Below, piece after piece: positions 43,001-50,602 of a DNA stretch of 64,000 nucleotides (its first letter is position 1; each line of letters begins with the position of its first letter). Source of the stretch: JAXLYX01 sp046351215 (GTDB lineage Bacteria; Myxococcota_A; Polyangia; Polyangiales; Houyiibacteriaceae). The notes under the pieces are model-generated. The model saw nothing but the letters and a program-made list of their open reading frames with translations. It did not search any database and was not told where the DNA came from. Location of the stretch: positions 1-64,000 of the forward strand of contig JAXLYX010000005.1 in NCBI GenBank assembly GCA_046351215.1, given 5' to 3'. A program made the position numbers and the translations under genes.

Positions 43001-44237
43001 CCTCGCTCGCCGTCGAGCTCGTCACCGTGATCGTCACGTCCGACGTCGGCTGCGAGTTCAGCACGTACGTCACGTCCGCCTGCGACCCGTTCTCGCCGCT
43101 CGTCCCGTCGACGATGTCCACCGTCACGCCGGGCGAGTCGTCGTCCACGTTCGAGAGGCTCACCGAAGCGACCGACAGGCCCGAGTAGCCCGCGTCGCTG
43201 CTCGTCACGCTCGTGAACTGCAGCTGATACGGCTGGTTCCCGTCCGCCACCGAATCGTCCACGCCCGCGAGCAACACCGTCTGCGGAGCGTTCCAGTTCG
43301 ACGTCGTGAACGTCAGCGTCCCGGGCGCCGCCGTCGCCTCGCTCGTGTCCGAGCTCGCCACCGCGATCGTCACGTCCGACGTCGGCTGCGAGTTCAGCAC
43401 GACCGTCACGGCGCCCGTGCTGCCGTTCTCGCCGCTCGTCGCGTCCGTCACCGTCACCGTCACGCCCGGAGAGTCGTTGTCCGTGTTCGTCACCGACACG
43501 TCGTCCGGATTCACCGCCGCGTAGTCCGCATCGCTCGACGTCACCGGACCCACCACGATCTGGTAGTCCTTCGGGCCGTCCGCCTCGCCGTCGTCGGCGC
43601 CCGTCACGCGGACCGTCTGCGGCGAATTCCAGTTCGTCGTCGTGAACGTCAGCGTCGACGGGCTCGCCGTGCCCTCCGTCGGATCCCCGCTCGTCACCTC
43701 GATCGTGACCGCCGCCGTCGGCTGCGCGTTCAGCACCACCGCGAACTCGGCCGTGCCGCCGCTCTCCGTCGTCGTCAGTCCCTGGCGCGGAGCCACCGTG
43801 ACGCCCGCCGTGTCGTTGTCGATGTTGCTGACGTCGACGTCGTCCGGGTTGTAGCGGGAGAAGTAGACATCGTCGCTCTGCAGCGTGCCGATCACCGCTT
43901 GGTACGTGATCGCTCCGTCTTCGAGCGTATCGTCGACACCGGTCACGACCACCTGCTGCGGCGCGTTCCAGTTCTCCGGCGTGAAGGTCAGGCTCGAAGG
44001 AGCCACCGTGCCTTCCGTCGTGTCCGAGCTCGAAAGCGGCACGACCACGTTCGACGTCGGCTTCTTCTCGAGCGCGATCGTGAACGTCGCCGTCGAGCCC
44101 GTCTCCGACGTCCGGAGATCCGTCACGTCCCCGAGGACGACACGCGACGGCGTCGTCGTCGTCGTCTCGTCACACTTGCTGCAGCCGACGACCATCGTCG
44201 CCAGTGCGAGCGAAAAACCCAAGCGCCCGTATCTCAT
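40083..44237 (-). CDS. Large lipoprotein with eleven Calx-beta-like repeats
   Basis: 1384 aa. The signal peptide MRYGRLGFSLALATMVVGC (lipobox VVGC, Cys19) is followed by eleven tandem repeats of 110-113 aa. Each is built on SEGGxxxxxxVxLNSQPTxxVTxxxxSSDxxEGT, LTFTxxNWNxPQxVxVTGxDDxxADG and VTNxDxDSAGVTV. These are Calx-beta-like immunoglobulin folds, and the Asp/Glu-rich edges suggest Ca2+ binding. The last 115 or so residues form a different domain with 10 Cys. It is expected to be a surface adhesin or matrix protein on the outer membrane. GGGAGG precedes the ATG and a clear promoter lies upstream. Confidence 0.9.
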   Translation of the reverse strand: MRYGRLGFSLALATMVVGCSKCDETTTTTPSRVVLGDVTDLRTSETGSTATFTIALEKKPTSNVVVPLSSSDTTEGTVAPSSLTFTPENWNAPQQVVVTGVDDTLEDGAITYQAVIGTLQSDDVYFSRYNPDDVDVSNIDNDTAGVTVAPRQGLTTTESGGTAEFAVVLNAQPTAAVTIEVTSGDPTEGTASPSTLTFTTTNWNSPQTVRVTGADDGEADGPKDYQIVVGPVTSSDADYAAVNPDDVSVTNTDNDSPGVTVTVTDATSGENGSTGAVTVVLNSQPTSDVTIAVASSDTSEATAAPGTLTFTTSNWNAPQTVLLAGVDDSVADGNQPYQLQFTSVTSSDAGYSGLSVASVSLSNVDDDSPGVTVDIVDGTSGENGSQADVTYVLNSQPTSDVTITVTSSTASEGVAAPASLTFTTSNWNAPQHVLVTGQNDDVADGDQVYQLDLVVSSSDAGYDGLVVAPTPLTNVDDDSAGVTVDVVDGSTDEGGSQGEVTYVLNSQPTADVVLTIASSDPGEGTGSPTTLTFTATDWMSPQSVFVTGVNDDIADGDQPYQLTVTVASSDAGYDGLLVAAADLTNVDDDSAGITVTVNDAVTSEAGDEASVSFSLNSEPTSDVTFTFTTSNGEGTPVSSTITFTTMNWASPQELRVHGQDDAVADGNQPYQLLVLVSSSDASYAGRAVAPIDLTNVDNDSAGIVVSAVDVTSSEQGAGQADVTYVLTSQPTADVVLAVVSSDTTEGTVSTSTLTFTSANWNAPQHVLVTGQDDAVADGDFPYQLQVTGVTSSDANYDGLVVAPVDFTNVDDDTAGITRVVVDSNSGEAGAGTADVSYVLNSEPTADVTLTVASSDATEGVPSVTTLTFTSSNWNAPQHVLVTGQDDALADGNVAYTLDVTSVASADLGYNGQGVAQANLANVDDDSAGITVGAISGNTTEAGGTATFTIVLNSQPFGDVTVNFASNYPSEGTTNGNSRTFTAANWNVPQTVTVTGLDDNSFDGNQNYSIVFSATTSTDGAYAAITPASVSLVNIDNDSAGILVSAISRHTNEAGQTATFTVVLNSQPYANVTVNFTSTDTTEGTLSVNQLVFTQANWNVPQTVTVTGVDDLQADGNQPYAIFFGATTSTDPSYAAIIPGNVNVINDDNDSPGLVANPSSGTTTEAGGTFTFTVRLATQPFANVTVTVTSNDTTEGTVSAGPFTFTTADWNVPRTVVVTGVDDAVTDGNIAYAIVLSTSGSADAAYAALSNTNVSVSNTDNDPIARSVNGLTWYVHPTSCGVPCNATCAAYGLVPADDATTFAAQDTAAECMAIATAWGLATIQLSGFTYACLEDDAGNHTPGPQLVGSLYCSTYSGCPAQHRTSMDQNGLACGSFSRKSICACQ
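40445..44147 (-). repeat. Eleven tandem ~336-bp coding repeats
   Basis: The Calx-beta-like units repeat at 330-339 bp. DNA similarity is high in conserved stretches, such as the codons for SNWNAPQHVLVTGQDDAVADG in units 4, 7 and 8. The middle units (3-8) are more alike than the ends, which is consistent with expansion by unequal exchange. Such arrays commonly differ in unit number between strains. Confidence 0.85.
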
Positions 44238-44261
44238 GCCAGACCTCCCGCGGAAGTGCCC

Positions 44262-44290
44262 AGGCTAGGGTTAGCGGATAACGCCCTCAA
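44262..44290 (-). promoter_or_regulatory. Promoter of the Calx-beta lipoprotein gene
   Basis: On the minus strand, TTGAGG (44290-44285), 17 bp, TAGCCT (44267-44262). It predicts a leader of about 18 nt that includes the GGGAGG ribosome site before the ATG at 44237. Confidence 0.65.
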
Positions 44291-44579
44291 TCGAATTCGG
44301 CAGGAATTCGTGAAGCTCACACGACACGACACGCCCCTCGGGGTGAGCGCTCGACGTGCAACCGAGTGCGCTCTCCACGACTCGGCGGCCCCTCTGGCGG
44401 ACTGTCTGGCTCCAAGTCCCCGCCGATGTCAGCAAGCGGACATCGCAACGGACGAGTCCTGGACGAGCACCTGCGCACACGACCGGACATCACCACCCCG
44501 CCATGGCGCGACTCGCACCGATCGCTCCGCGCTCTCGGGCCTCGCATCCGCTTCGGAAACGACCGTAGTCGATCGCGCC
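44291..44579. other. Intergenic region without a recognisable gene
   Basis: It lies between the acyl-CoA synthetase stop and the lipoprotein promoter, in a 342-nt gap. It contains GAATTC-N6-GAATTC (about 44294-44311), a short (cacga) repeat near 44320-44335 and the inverted repeat CGATGTC-N8-GACATCG (44424-44445). Small open frames here have no Shine-Dalgarno and no plausible composition. I see no RNA gene. Confidence 0.6.
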
Positions 44580-46196
44580 TCAGTGGATCCGCTTGTCTTG
44601 ACCCTTCCACTCCTTCTCTCGGAGCCGGAACTTCTGGATCTTGCCGGTGGCGGTCTTCGGGAGCTCGCCGAACTCGACGGCCTTCGGACACTTGAAGTGC
44701 GCGAGCAGGAAGCGGCAGTGCTCGATGATGTCGTGCTCGTTCGCCGTGGCACCGGGCTTCAGCGTGACGAAGGCCTTCGGGACCTCGCCCCATTTGTCGT
44801 GCGGGGTCGCTACCACGGCGCATTCGAGCACGGCGGGATGCTTCACGATCGCGTGCTCGACCTCGATCGTCGAGATGTTCTCGCCGCCCGAGATGATGAT
44901 GTCCTTGCTGCGGTCGCGCAGCTCGATGTAGCCGTCCGGATGGACGACGCCGACGTCGCCGGAGTGGAACCAACCGCCGAGGAACGCCTTCTCGGTCGCG
45001 ACCGGATCCTCGTAGTACCCGCGCATCACGTTGTTCCCGCGCATCACGACCTCGCCCATCGTGTGGCCGTCCGCGGGGACGTCGCGCATCTCCCCGTCGA
45101 CGACGCGGAGGTAGACGGCGTGCACGTACGGCACGCCCTGACGCGACATGATCTTGGCGCGCGCGGGGACGTCGAGGCCTTCCCACTCCGTCTGCATCTC
45201 GCAGAGCACGTGGGGTCCGTAGGTCTCCGTGAGCCCGTAGAGGTGGGTGATCCGGAAGCCCTTGCTCTCCATCATCTCGAGGAGAGTCGGCGACGGCGGC
45301 GCGCCACCCGTGCAGACGCGCACGGGCGGATCGAGGCGGAGGTCGGCCGCGTCGGGATGCGAGCCGATCATGAGCAGCACGGTCGGGGCGCCGTTGAAGT
45401 GCGTGATCCGCTCCGTGCGGAGGTAGTGGAGGATCTCCGCCGGATCGACCTTGCGGAGGCAGACGTGACGGCCGCCCGCCGCCGTGATGGCCCACGGCAT
45501 GCACCAGCCGTTGCAGTGGAACATCGGCAGGGTCCAGAGGAAGGAGCTCTCCTTCGTCAGCTGGCTCGATCCCGCCTGCGTCAGCGCGTTGAGCGTCGCA
45601 CCACGGTGCGTGTACATCACGCCCTTCGGCTGGCCCGTCGTGCCCGAGGTGTAGTTGATCGCGAGCACGGCGAGCTCGTCCGTGATGCCGTTCTCGAGCG
45701 GGAGCACCTCGGCCCCCTCGACGAAGCGCGCGTAGGGCTCGGCTCCCGGACGGACGGTCACGTGCTCGTCGGGGATCTCGACGATGCGCTCGAGCTTGCC
45801 GAGCTCGCCCCGCACCGGATCGATGCGCGGCGCGAGCTCCGGATCGACGAGGAGGACCTTCGCCCCCGAGTGCCCGAGGATGTAGGCGATCTCCGCGCTC
45901 GCGAGCCGCGTGTTGATCGACACGAGCGGCGCCCCGAGCAGAGGCATCGCGAAATGGGCGGCGAGATGCCATTCGGTGTTCGGCGCGAGGACGGCGACGC
46001 GATCGCCGGCGCGAACCCCGGCGCGACGGAGCGCCCCCGCCATGCGGCCGACCTCCTCGGCGAAGCGACGGTACGTCCATCGAGTGCTCCCCGAGACGAC
46101 CGCGATGCGGTCCGGGAAGACGCGCGCCGAACGCGCGAGCAGGAGCGTCGGCGTCAGGGGGTCGGTGAAGACGTCGAGGTGCGGGATCGTGGTCAT
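44580..46196 (-). CDS. Fatty-acyl-CoA synthetase (AMP-forming)
   Basis: 538 aa of the ANL superfamily. P-loop YTSGTTGQPKGVMYTH, YGLTETYGPH, the GGWFHSGD hinge region and the C-terminal catalytic Lys in LPKTATGKIQKFRLRE are all intact. It activates a medium- or long-chain fatty (or aryl) acid as acyl-AMP and then acyl-CoA in the cytoplasm. It is the last gene of a lipid block and follows the FabV-like gene by 34 nt. A GCF-type C-terminus (EWKGQDKRIH) is usual for this family branch. Confidence 0.93.
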   Translation of the reverse strand: MTTIPHLDVFTDPLTPTLLLARSARVFPDRIAVVSGSTRWTYRRFAEEVGRMAGALRRAGVRAGDRVAVLAPNTEWHLAAHFAMPLLGAPLVSINTRLASAEIAYILGHSGAKVLLVDPELAPRIDPVRGELGKLERIVEIPDEHVTVRPGAEPYARFVEGAEVLPLENGITDELAVLAINYTSGTTGQPKGVMYTHRGATLNALTQAGSSQLTKESSFLWTLPMFHCNGWCMPWAITAAGGRHVCLRKVDPAEILHYLRTERITHFNGAPTVLLMIGSHPDAADLRLDPPVRVCTGGAPPSPTLLEMMESKGFRITHLYGLTETYGPHVLCEMQTEWEGLDVPARAKIMSRQGVPYVHAVYLRVVDGEMRDVPADGHTMGEVVMRGNNVMRGYYEDPVATEKAFLGGWFHSGDVGVVHPDGYIELRDRSKDIIISGGENISTIEVEHAIVKHPAVLECAVVATPHDKWGEVPKAFVTLKPGATANEHDIIEHCRFLLAHFKCPKAVEFGELPKTATGKIQKFRLREKEWKGQDKRIH

Positions 46197-46230
46197 GGGG
46201 GGCTCGGAGACGGCGAGTCTCGGTGTGGCT

Positions 46231-47490
46231 CTAGAGGGCGGTGATCTCTTCGACCTCGAACGGAGCCTGGTAGTCGATGCCGGAGACGTGGAAGCCCCGT
46301 GGCTCGGAGTACATGTGCATGAAGGACTCGTACACGCGCGCGTCGAAGGGCTCGCCGTCGACGAAACGCGCGTAGCGGCGCTCGATCTCCTCCTGCACCT
46401 CGATGCTCTGCTCGACGTCGTCCATGCGGAGCAGGCCGTGCATGTCGACCTTGGGATGCTTCCCCGGCGCGAAGTGGTCGCGCACCATGCGCCGCATCGA
46501 GTCGAGCGGATCCTCGTAGCGCTCGCCGAGCACGTCGAGGAGGAGCGCGATGTAGAACGCCGCTCCGGGAATCGCCGCCGAGGCCTCGGTGACGACCGCC
46601 GGCCCCTCGACCGCGATCGCCCTTCCGCCGCAGCGCTTCTTCAGGAAGAGGTCGAGCGCCTCGGCATGGAACTCGAGGTCCGCCTTCGCGAGACCGAGCA
46701 GGCCGTCCCGGTAGATGGGCGCCATGAGACGCGTGCCCCGGTAGCTGACGGGGAGCAGGGTGAATCCGTCGGCGAGGAGATCGGCCGCGGCGAGGGCCTC
46801 GACCCACGCGCTCACGATGCCACCGCCCATCACGTACTGCGTGCGCACGACCTCTTCGGGCGTGCCGAGCGGCAGGTCGATCTCGACCACCTTGCTCGGC
46901 TGTCCGGTCGTGGCTTCCGTGAAGGTCTTCATGCGCTGGGGCGCGCCGTAGGCCTTGAGCGACGACGGGATCGCGAGTCCGCTCCGCGGATCGAGGCCCC
47001 GAGGCGCCGCGAGCGCCCAGATCAGGCCGTCGAGCTTCCGCCCGGCGAAGCGCTCGCGCACCCCCGCGACGACGGTCGCGCGCGTCGCCGGATCGAAGGC
47101 GTCGAGGTTGAAGGAGAGCGTCTGCCGGCCGAGCTTGCCGAGCTCGCGATCGAGGATGCGATCACGGACGTAGGCCGCGGAGCCGAGGGCCTTGCGCGGA
47201 TCCTCGTGCCCGGGCCGGACGGGCGCGTGGTACGAGACCGTGACCACGTCCACTCCGAGGTCGACGCCGAGCGCCACCCGCGCACCGCTCCCGAACCCGC
47301 CCGAGCCGCCGACGACGAGCCAGAGACCGCCGCCCGGCTTCGCCGTCCTCGGCGAGACGTCGGCGAGCGCCCGCTCGAACATGCGCTCCGTGCTGCGGAT
47401 GACTCCGGGCGGATGATAGTTGCCCGGGTAGATCAGGTTGCCGAGCTCCGCCATGAAGCGGAACTCGAAACGCGGCACGGAAATCAGCAT
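46231..47490 (-). CDS. FabV/Ter-like trans-2-enoyl reductase, divergent
   Basis: 419 aa, long like FabV rather than a short SDR. The glycine loop WLVVGGSGGFGSGARVALG and the FabV/Ter catalytic motif Y-x8-K (PIYRDGLLGLAKADLE) are visible, and PVSYRG...MAPIYRDG aligns with the FabV core. The usual FabV N-terminus with AHPxGC is absent and replaced by RFMAELGNLIYPGNYHPPGV. It probably reduces an enoyl-CoA or enoyl-ACP with NADH. Sitting between WS/DGAT and an acyl-CoA synthetase, it may supply saturated acyl chains for storage lipid. GGGGGG is the nearest ribosome site. Confidence 0.78.
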   Translation of the reverse strand: MLISVPRFEFRFMAELGNLIYPGNYHPPGVIRSTERMFERALADVSPRTAKPGGGLWLVVGGSGGFGSGARVALGVDLGVDVVTVSYHAPVRPGHEDPRKALGSAAYVRDRILDRELGKLGRQTLSFNLDAFDPATRATVVAGVRERFAGRKLDGLIWALAAPRGLDPRSGLAIPSSLKAYGAPQRMKTFTEATTGQPSKVVEIDLPLGTPEEVVRTQYVMGGGIVSAWVEALAAADLLADGFTLLPVSYRGTRLMAPIYRDGLLGLAKADLEFHAEALDLFLKKRCGGRAIAVEGPAVVTEASAAIPGAAFYIALLLDVLGERYEDPLDSMRRMVRDHFAPGKHPKVDMHGLLRMDDVEQSIEVQEEIERRYARFVDGEPFDARVYESFMHMYSEPRGFHVSGIDYQAPFEVEEITAL

Positions 47491-47550
47491 CGTCCCCCCA
47501 CATTCCCGAGATGCGCACGCGCGGCCCCACGCCGCGCGTGCTCGGAATCG

Positions 47551-49131
47551 TCACTCCGCGACCGAGGCGCTCGACTTCTTCGGACGCTTTCCGCCGGAGG
47601 GCGGCTCGGACTTCCGCGACGGAGGCGGAGCCGACTCGCCAGCGCCCTTCTTCGACTCACGCACCGCCGGCGCTTCGTGCACGTTCGGCTGCGTGTCCGG
47701 CGACATCTTCGCGCCGCGCGGCTGCACGCCCGCGCGATCGCGAGCCACGTCGAGCAGCTCCTTCATCGCGGGCTCGACGAGCGAGGCGAGGTCCCAGACG
47801 TCCGGCACGAGGGCCGAATCGACGTTGAAGCTGAAGTCGACGGATTCGAGGTAGCTCATGACCGTCAGGTTGAGCCCCGCGCCCTCCATGACCGGACCGA
47901 TCGGGTAGATCGTCTCGGCCTGCGCCCCGGCGAAGTAGAGCGGGAATCGGGGTCCCGGGACGTTCGAGAGCACGAGGTTGTGCACCGGACGGTGCTTGTC
48001 CGCGATGTGCAGGCGCGAGTAGAGGCGCGCCGCCGTCGCGAAGGTCGTCGGTGCCGCGAGCTCCGCCCAGTCCTGGAGCATGTGGGCGCCGATCGCGTTG
48101 AACTCTTCCTTGGCGCCGACGGTGACCTCGTGGATGGCTCGGGCGCGCTCGACCGGATCCTCGATGTGCGTGCCGAGGTGGGTCCACATCGCGGAGACCT
48201 GGTTGTCCGCGCGATCCTGCTGCTCCTTCGTCCGCACGGAGATCGGGCAGACGGCGGTCAGCGGGATCGACGGGAGGGCGCCTCGCCCGAGGAGGTACTG
48301 CCGGAACGCTCCGCCCGCGACGCAGATGACGACGTCGTTGACGGTGCAACCGACGAGGTTCTTGACCTCCTTGATGTCGTCGAGAGAGATGCGCGCGAAC
48401 GCGAGGTTCCGCCGCGCCGTGACGCTCTGGTTGAAATGCGTCGGCGGCGCCTGGAAGACGGTGACGCTGTCGGTGTGCTTCGGATCGTTCCGGAGACCGA
48501 CGACGTGCTGCACCGCCTCGACCGAGCGCTTCGCCAGCGCGAGGAAGAGCGAAGGCTGCTTCACGCGCGACTTCATCGCGTGGGCGACGAGCTCGAGATC
48601 CGACGGGATGTCCTCGCCGCGCGCGATCGGCGGCGGCGACATCCGCGCCGGCGTCCGCTTCGCGTCGAGCAGGTGCATGAGCAGCGCGGCGCCCGACACG
48701 CCGTCCACGAAGGCGTGGTGGAACTTCAGGAGGATGGCGAACTTGCCGTTCTCGAGCCCCTCGATGACCCAGAGCTCCCAGAGGGGACGGGAGCGATCGA
48801 GCGGCGTGCTGTTGATGCGACCGACCATCGCGCCGAGCTCGACCAGCGTGCCGGGCTTCGGCAGCGCCACCTGACGAACGTGGTGGATGATGTCGAAGTC
48901 GGGATCCTCGACCCACAAGGGGTGGTGCAGCGAGAACGGCACCTGGACGAGGCGACGGCGGAAGGCGGGCTTCCGCATGACCTTGTCGTAGACCGCTTCC
49001 GACAACGATGCGAAGGAGTAGCCCCCCGGCATCTCGGACGGATCCAGGATGGTCGCGAACGCGACGTGCATCTGGACCTGCGGCGTCTCCATGTAGAGGA
49101 ACGAGGCGTCGAGCCCCGACAGCCGTTCCAT
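47551..49131 (-). CDS. Wax ester synthase/diacylglycerol acyltransferase (WS/DGAT)
   Basis: 526 aa. The start MERLSGLDASFLYMETPQVQMHV and the catalytic HHxxxDG motif (LKFHHAFVDGVSGAALL) define the family. NDVVICVAGGAFRQYLL and the PGPRFPLYFAGAQ strand also fit. It esterifies acyl-CoA to fatty alcohols or diacylglycerol and makes storage lipid at the membrane. A Lys/Pro/Ser-rich tail of about 60 residues is extra. ATG 49131 has GGAGAGGTGAGC upstream. The 49173 start is longer but lacks support. Confidence 0.93.
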   Translation of the reverse strand: MERLSGLDASFLYMETPQVQMHVAFATILDPSEMPGGYSFASLSEAVYDKVMRKPAFRRRLVQVPFSLHHPLWVEDPDFDIIHHVRQVALPKPGTLVELGAMVGRINSTPLDRSRPLWELWVIEGLENGKFAILLKFHHAFVDGVSGAALLMHLLDAKRTPARMSPPPIARGEDIPSDLELVAHAMKSRVKQPSLFLALAKRSVEAVQHVVGLRNDPKHTDSVTVFQAPPTHFNQSVTARRNLAFARISLDDIKEVKNLVGCTVNDVVICVAGGAFRQYLLGRGALPSIPLTAVCPISVRTKEQQDRADNQVSAMWTHLGTHIEDPVERARAIHEVTVGAKEEFNAIGAHMLQDWAELAAPTTFATAARLYSRLHIADKHRPVHNLVLSNVPGPRFPLYFAGAQAETIYPIGPVMEGAGLNLTVMSYLESVDFSFNVDSALVPDVWDLASLVEPAMKELLDVARDRAGVQPRGAKMSPDTQPNVHEAPAVRESKKGAGESAPPPSRKSEPPSGGKRPKKSSASVAE

Positions 49132-49207
49132 GCTCACCTCTCCGGCAACCGACGAACGGGATGAGCATGTCAAAAATCGGCGCTCCGCACTAGCGCCAAT
49201 CCAGCCC

Positions 49208-49624
49208 TCAACCTGGGACGGCGTCGAGAACGACGCGCCGGAGGGCGAGCTTCCATTCGCCCTGCGACAGCATCCACTGGTCTTCGTAACAACCGGTCGC
49301 GAGCACGCGGGGGCGTCCCTCGGCGATCATGGTCACGATGAACGGGGCTCTCGTGCTCGCTCGCTCCGCCTCGAGCGAGCGGAACACCGGGCTCGTCGGC
49401 AGGTGACGCGTCTGACCGGCGTTGTGGCGGAGCTGCGCCTCGAAGACCTTGGCGATGCGCGACTTGCCCTTCATCCGCATCGTCTCGGCGCCGTCGGGGC
49501 CGACGAAGACGAGCTCGGCCTCCTCCGTGAAGACGGCGAGGTAGGCGGTGGGATCGCGATCGTCGACCGCGAACGAGTAGCGGATCATCTGCTCGGCGAT
49601 CGCCTGGCGTGCGTCGATGCTCAT
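49208..49624 (-). CDS. SnoaL-like (NTF2-fold) protein
   Basis: 138 aa: ARQAIAEQMIRYSFAVDDRDPTAYLAVFTEEAELVFVGPDGAE...HLPTSPVF..., the SnoaL_4/NTF2-like cone fold seen in polyketide cyclases, dehydratases and ring-hydroxylase beta subunits. Tyr/Asp residues line the predicted pocket, but the reaction cannot be assigned. The ATG follows the MYG1-like gene by 16 nt with AGGAGAG upstream, so they are cotranscribed. Confidence 0.85.
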   Translation of the reverse strand: MSIDARQAIAEQMIRYSFAVDDRDPTAYLAVFTEEAELVFVGPDGAETMRMKGKSRIAKVFEAQLRHNAGQTRHLPTSPVFRSLEAERASTRAPFIVTMIAEGRPRVLATGCYEDQWMLSQGEWKLALRRVVLDAVPG

Positions 49625-49640
49625 GCTGCAGCTCTCCTCT

Positions 49641-50507
49641 TCACGCGTCCCACAGCCCAGCGCCGCGGAGCGCGCGTTCGGCGGCCTCGGGCGTCCGGAA
49701 GACCGCGATGAAGCGGTTCTTGTGGCAGAAGACCGAGCCCGGCACGCCCGTGGCCTCCGAGAGGGCCTCGTTCTCGAGACCGGCCCACGCGGCAGGCAGC
49801 GGCCGCTTCTGGCCGAAGCTCCCGGGCTCGGGCGGGATCGCGACGACGCGCACGTCGCTCTCCCCGGGGAAGACGACGAAATCCGTGGGATGGCTCGCGC
49901 CCCCGAGCGCGAAATAGGCTTCCTTCCACGAATGATGCCGATCGAGGAGGACGACGCGGCGGCCCATCTTCACGGCCTCGGCCATCGCTCCCTCGAGCGC
50001 CGCCTTCGCCTCCTCGGTCTTCCGCTCGGCGGCCACGAGGCCGCGGACGATCTCGACCACGAGCTCCACGGCGCGCTCGAAGAGGCGGTCGTGCTCGGCG
50101 AAGGTCTTCGCCTGGTCGCCGATCATACCGACGATCGAGGGCAGACAGGGACGCCCCCGCTCGGGCTTCGAACGTCCGGTGTCGACGGCGTCGACGTAGT
50201 CGACGAGCTCCTCGCGCAGACGACGCGCCAACGCGGGCGTGATGCGTCCTTCGCTCTCGAGGGCACCGAGGACCATGCCGGCCGAGCTCAGCTCGCCGCG
50301 GTAGTCCGCCTGGTGGTGGTCGAAGCGGCGGCGCGACGGGTCGTAGACGCTGCCGACGTCGACCACGACGTCCGCCTCGTCGAGCAGGCGGGGATCGCGC
50401 GTCCGGACGATGCGCGCACCGGGGTCGAGGAAGGTGCGGACGAGGGCGACGGCCGTGACGTCGTCCGCGTGGAATTGACCATTGTGTGTAGCGACGACGA
50501 GGGTCAT
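49641..50507 (-). CDS. MYG1/UPF0160 family putative phosphoesterase
   Basis: 288 aa. VVATHNGQFHADDVTAVALVR and RRFDHHQADY are the DHH-like metal motifs of the MYG1 family, and LLDRHHSWKEAYFAL and FCHKNRFIAVF lie in the C-terminal half. Eukaryotic MYG1 is a 3'-5' RNA exonuclease in mitochondria and nucleolus. Bacterial members are poorly characterised, and a nuclease or phosphodiesterase role is inferred. ATG 50507 is chosen because the family begins there. It heads the minus-strand block ending at 44580. Confidence 0.9.
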   Translation of the reverse strand: MTLVVATHNGQFHADDVTAVALVRTFLDPGARIVRTRDPRLLDEADVVVDVGSVYDPSRRRFDHHQADYRGELSSAGMVLGALESEGRITPALARRLREELVDYVDAVDTGRSKPERGRPCLPSIVGMIGDQAKTFAEHDRLFERAVELVVEIVRGLVAAERKTEEAKAALEGAMAEAVKMGRRVVLLDRHHSWKEAYFALGGASHPTDFVVFPGESDVRVVAIPPEPGSFGQKRPLPAAWAGLENEALSEATGVPGSVFCHKNRFIAVFRTPEAAERALRGAGLWDA

Positions 50508-50602
50508 GGCACGATGGAGGGCACGGCGACCATACTCCGAACCCCGCCGCGCGCCCACTCGGGCCGCCGGTTCCCGTCTGCCGTACGTCGAGGAACGCGC
50601 CC

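Noticed and set aside
40445..44147. CRISPR-like or mobile repeat array.
   Set aside because: The regular ~336-bp repeats are in-frame coding units of one lipoprotein, with no short palindromic repeats or spacers.
44294..44311. GAATTC-N6-GAATTC as an operator.
   Set aside because: Two EcoRI-like hexamers alone are weak evidence, and the arms lie upstream of the mapped promoter hexamers without other support.
44271..44480. 69-aa open frame in the 44238-44579 gap.
   Set aside because: There is no Shine-Dalgarno, it overlaps the lipoprotein promoter, and its composition resembles shadow frames.
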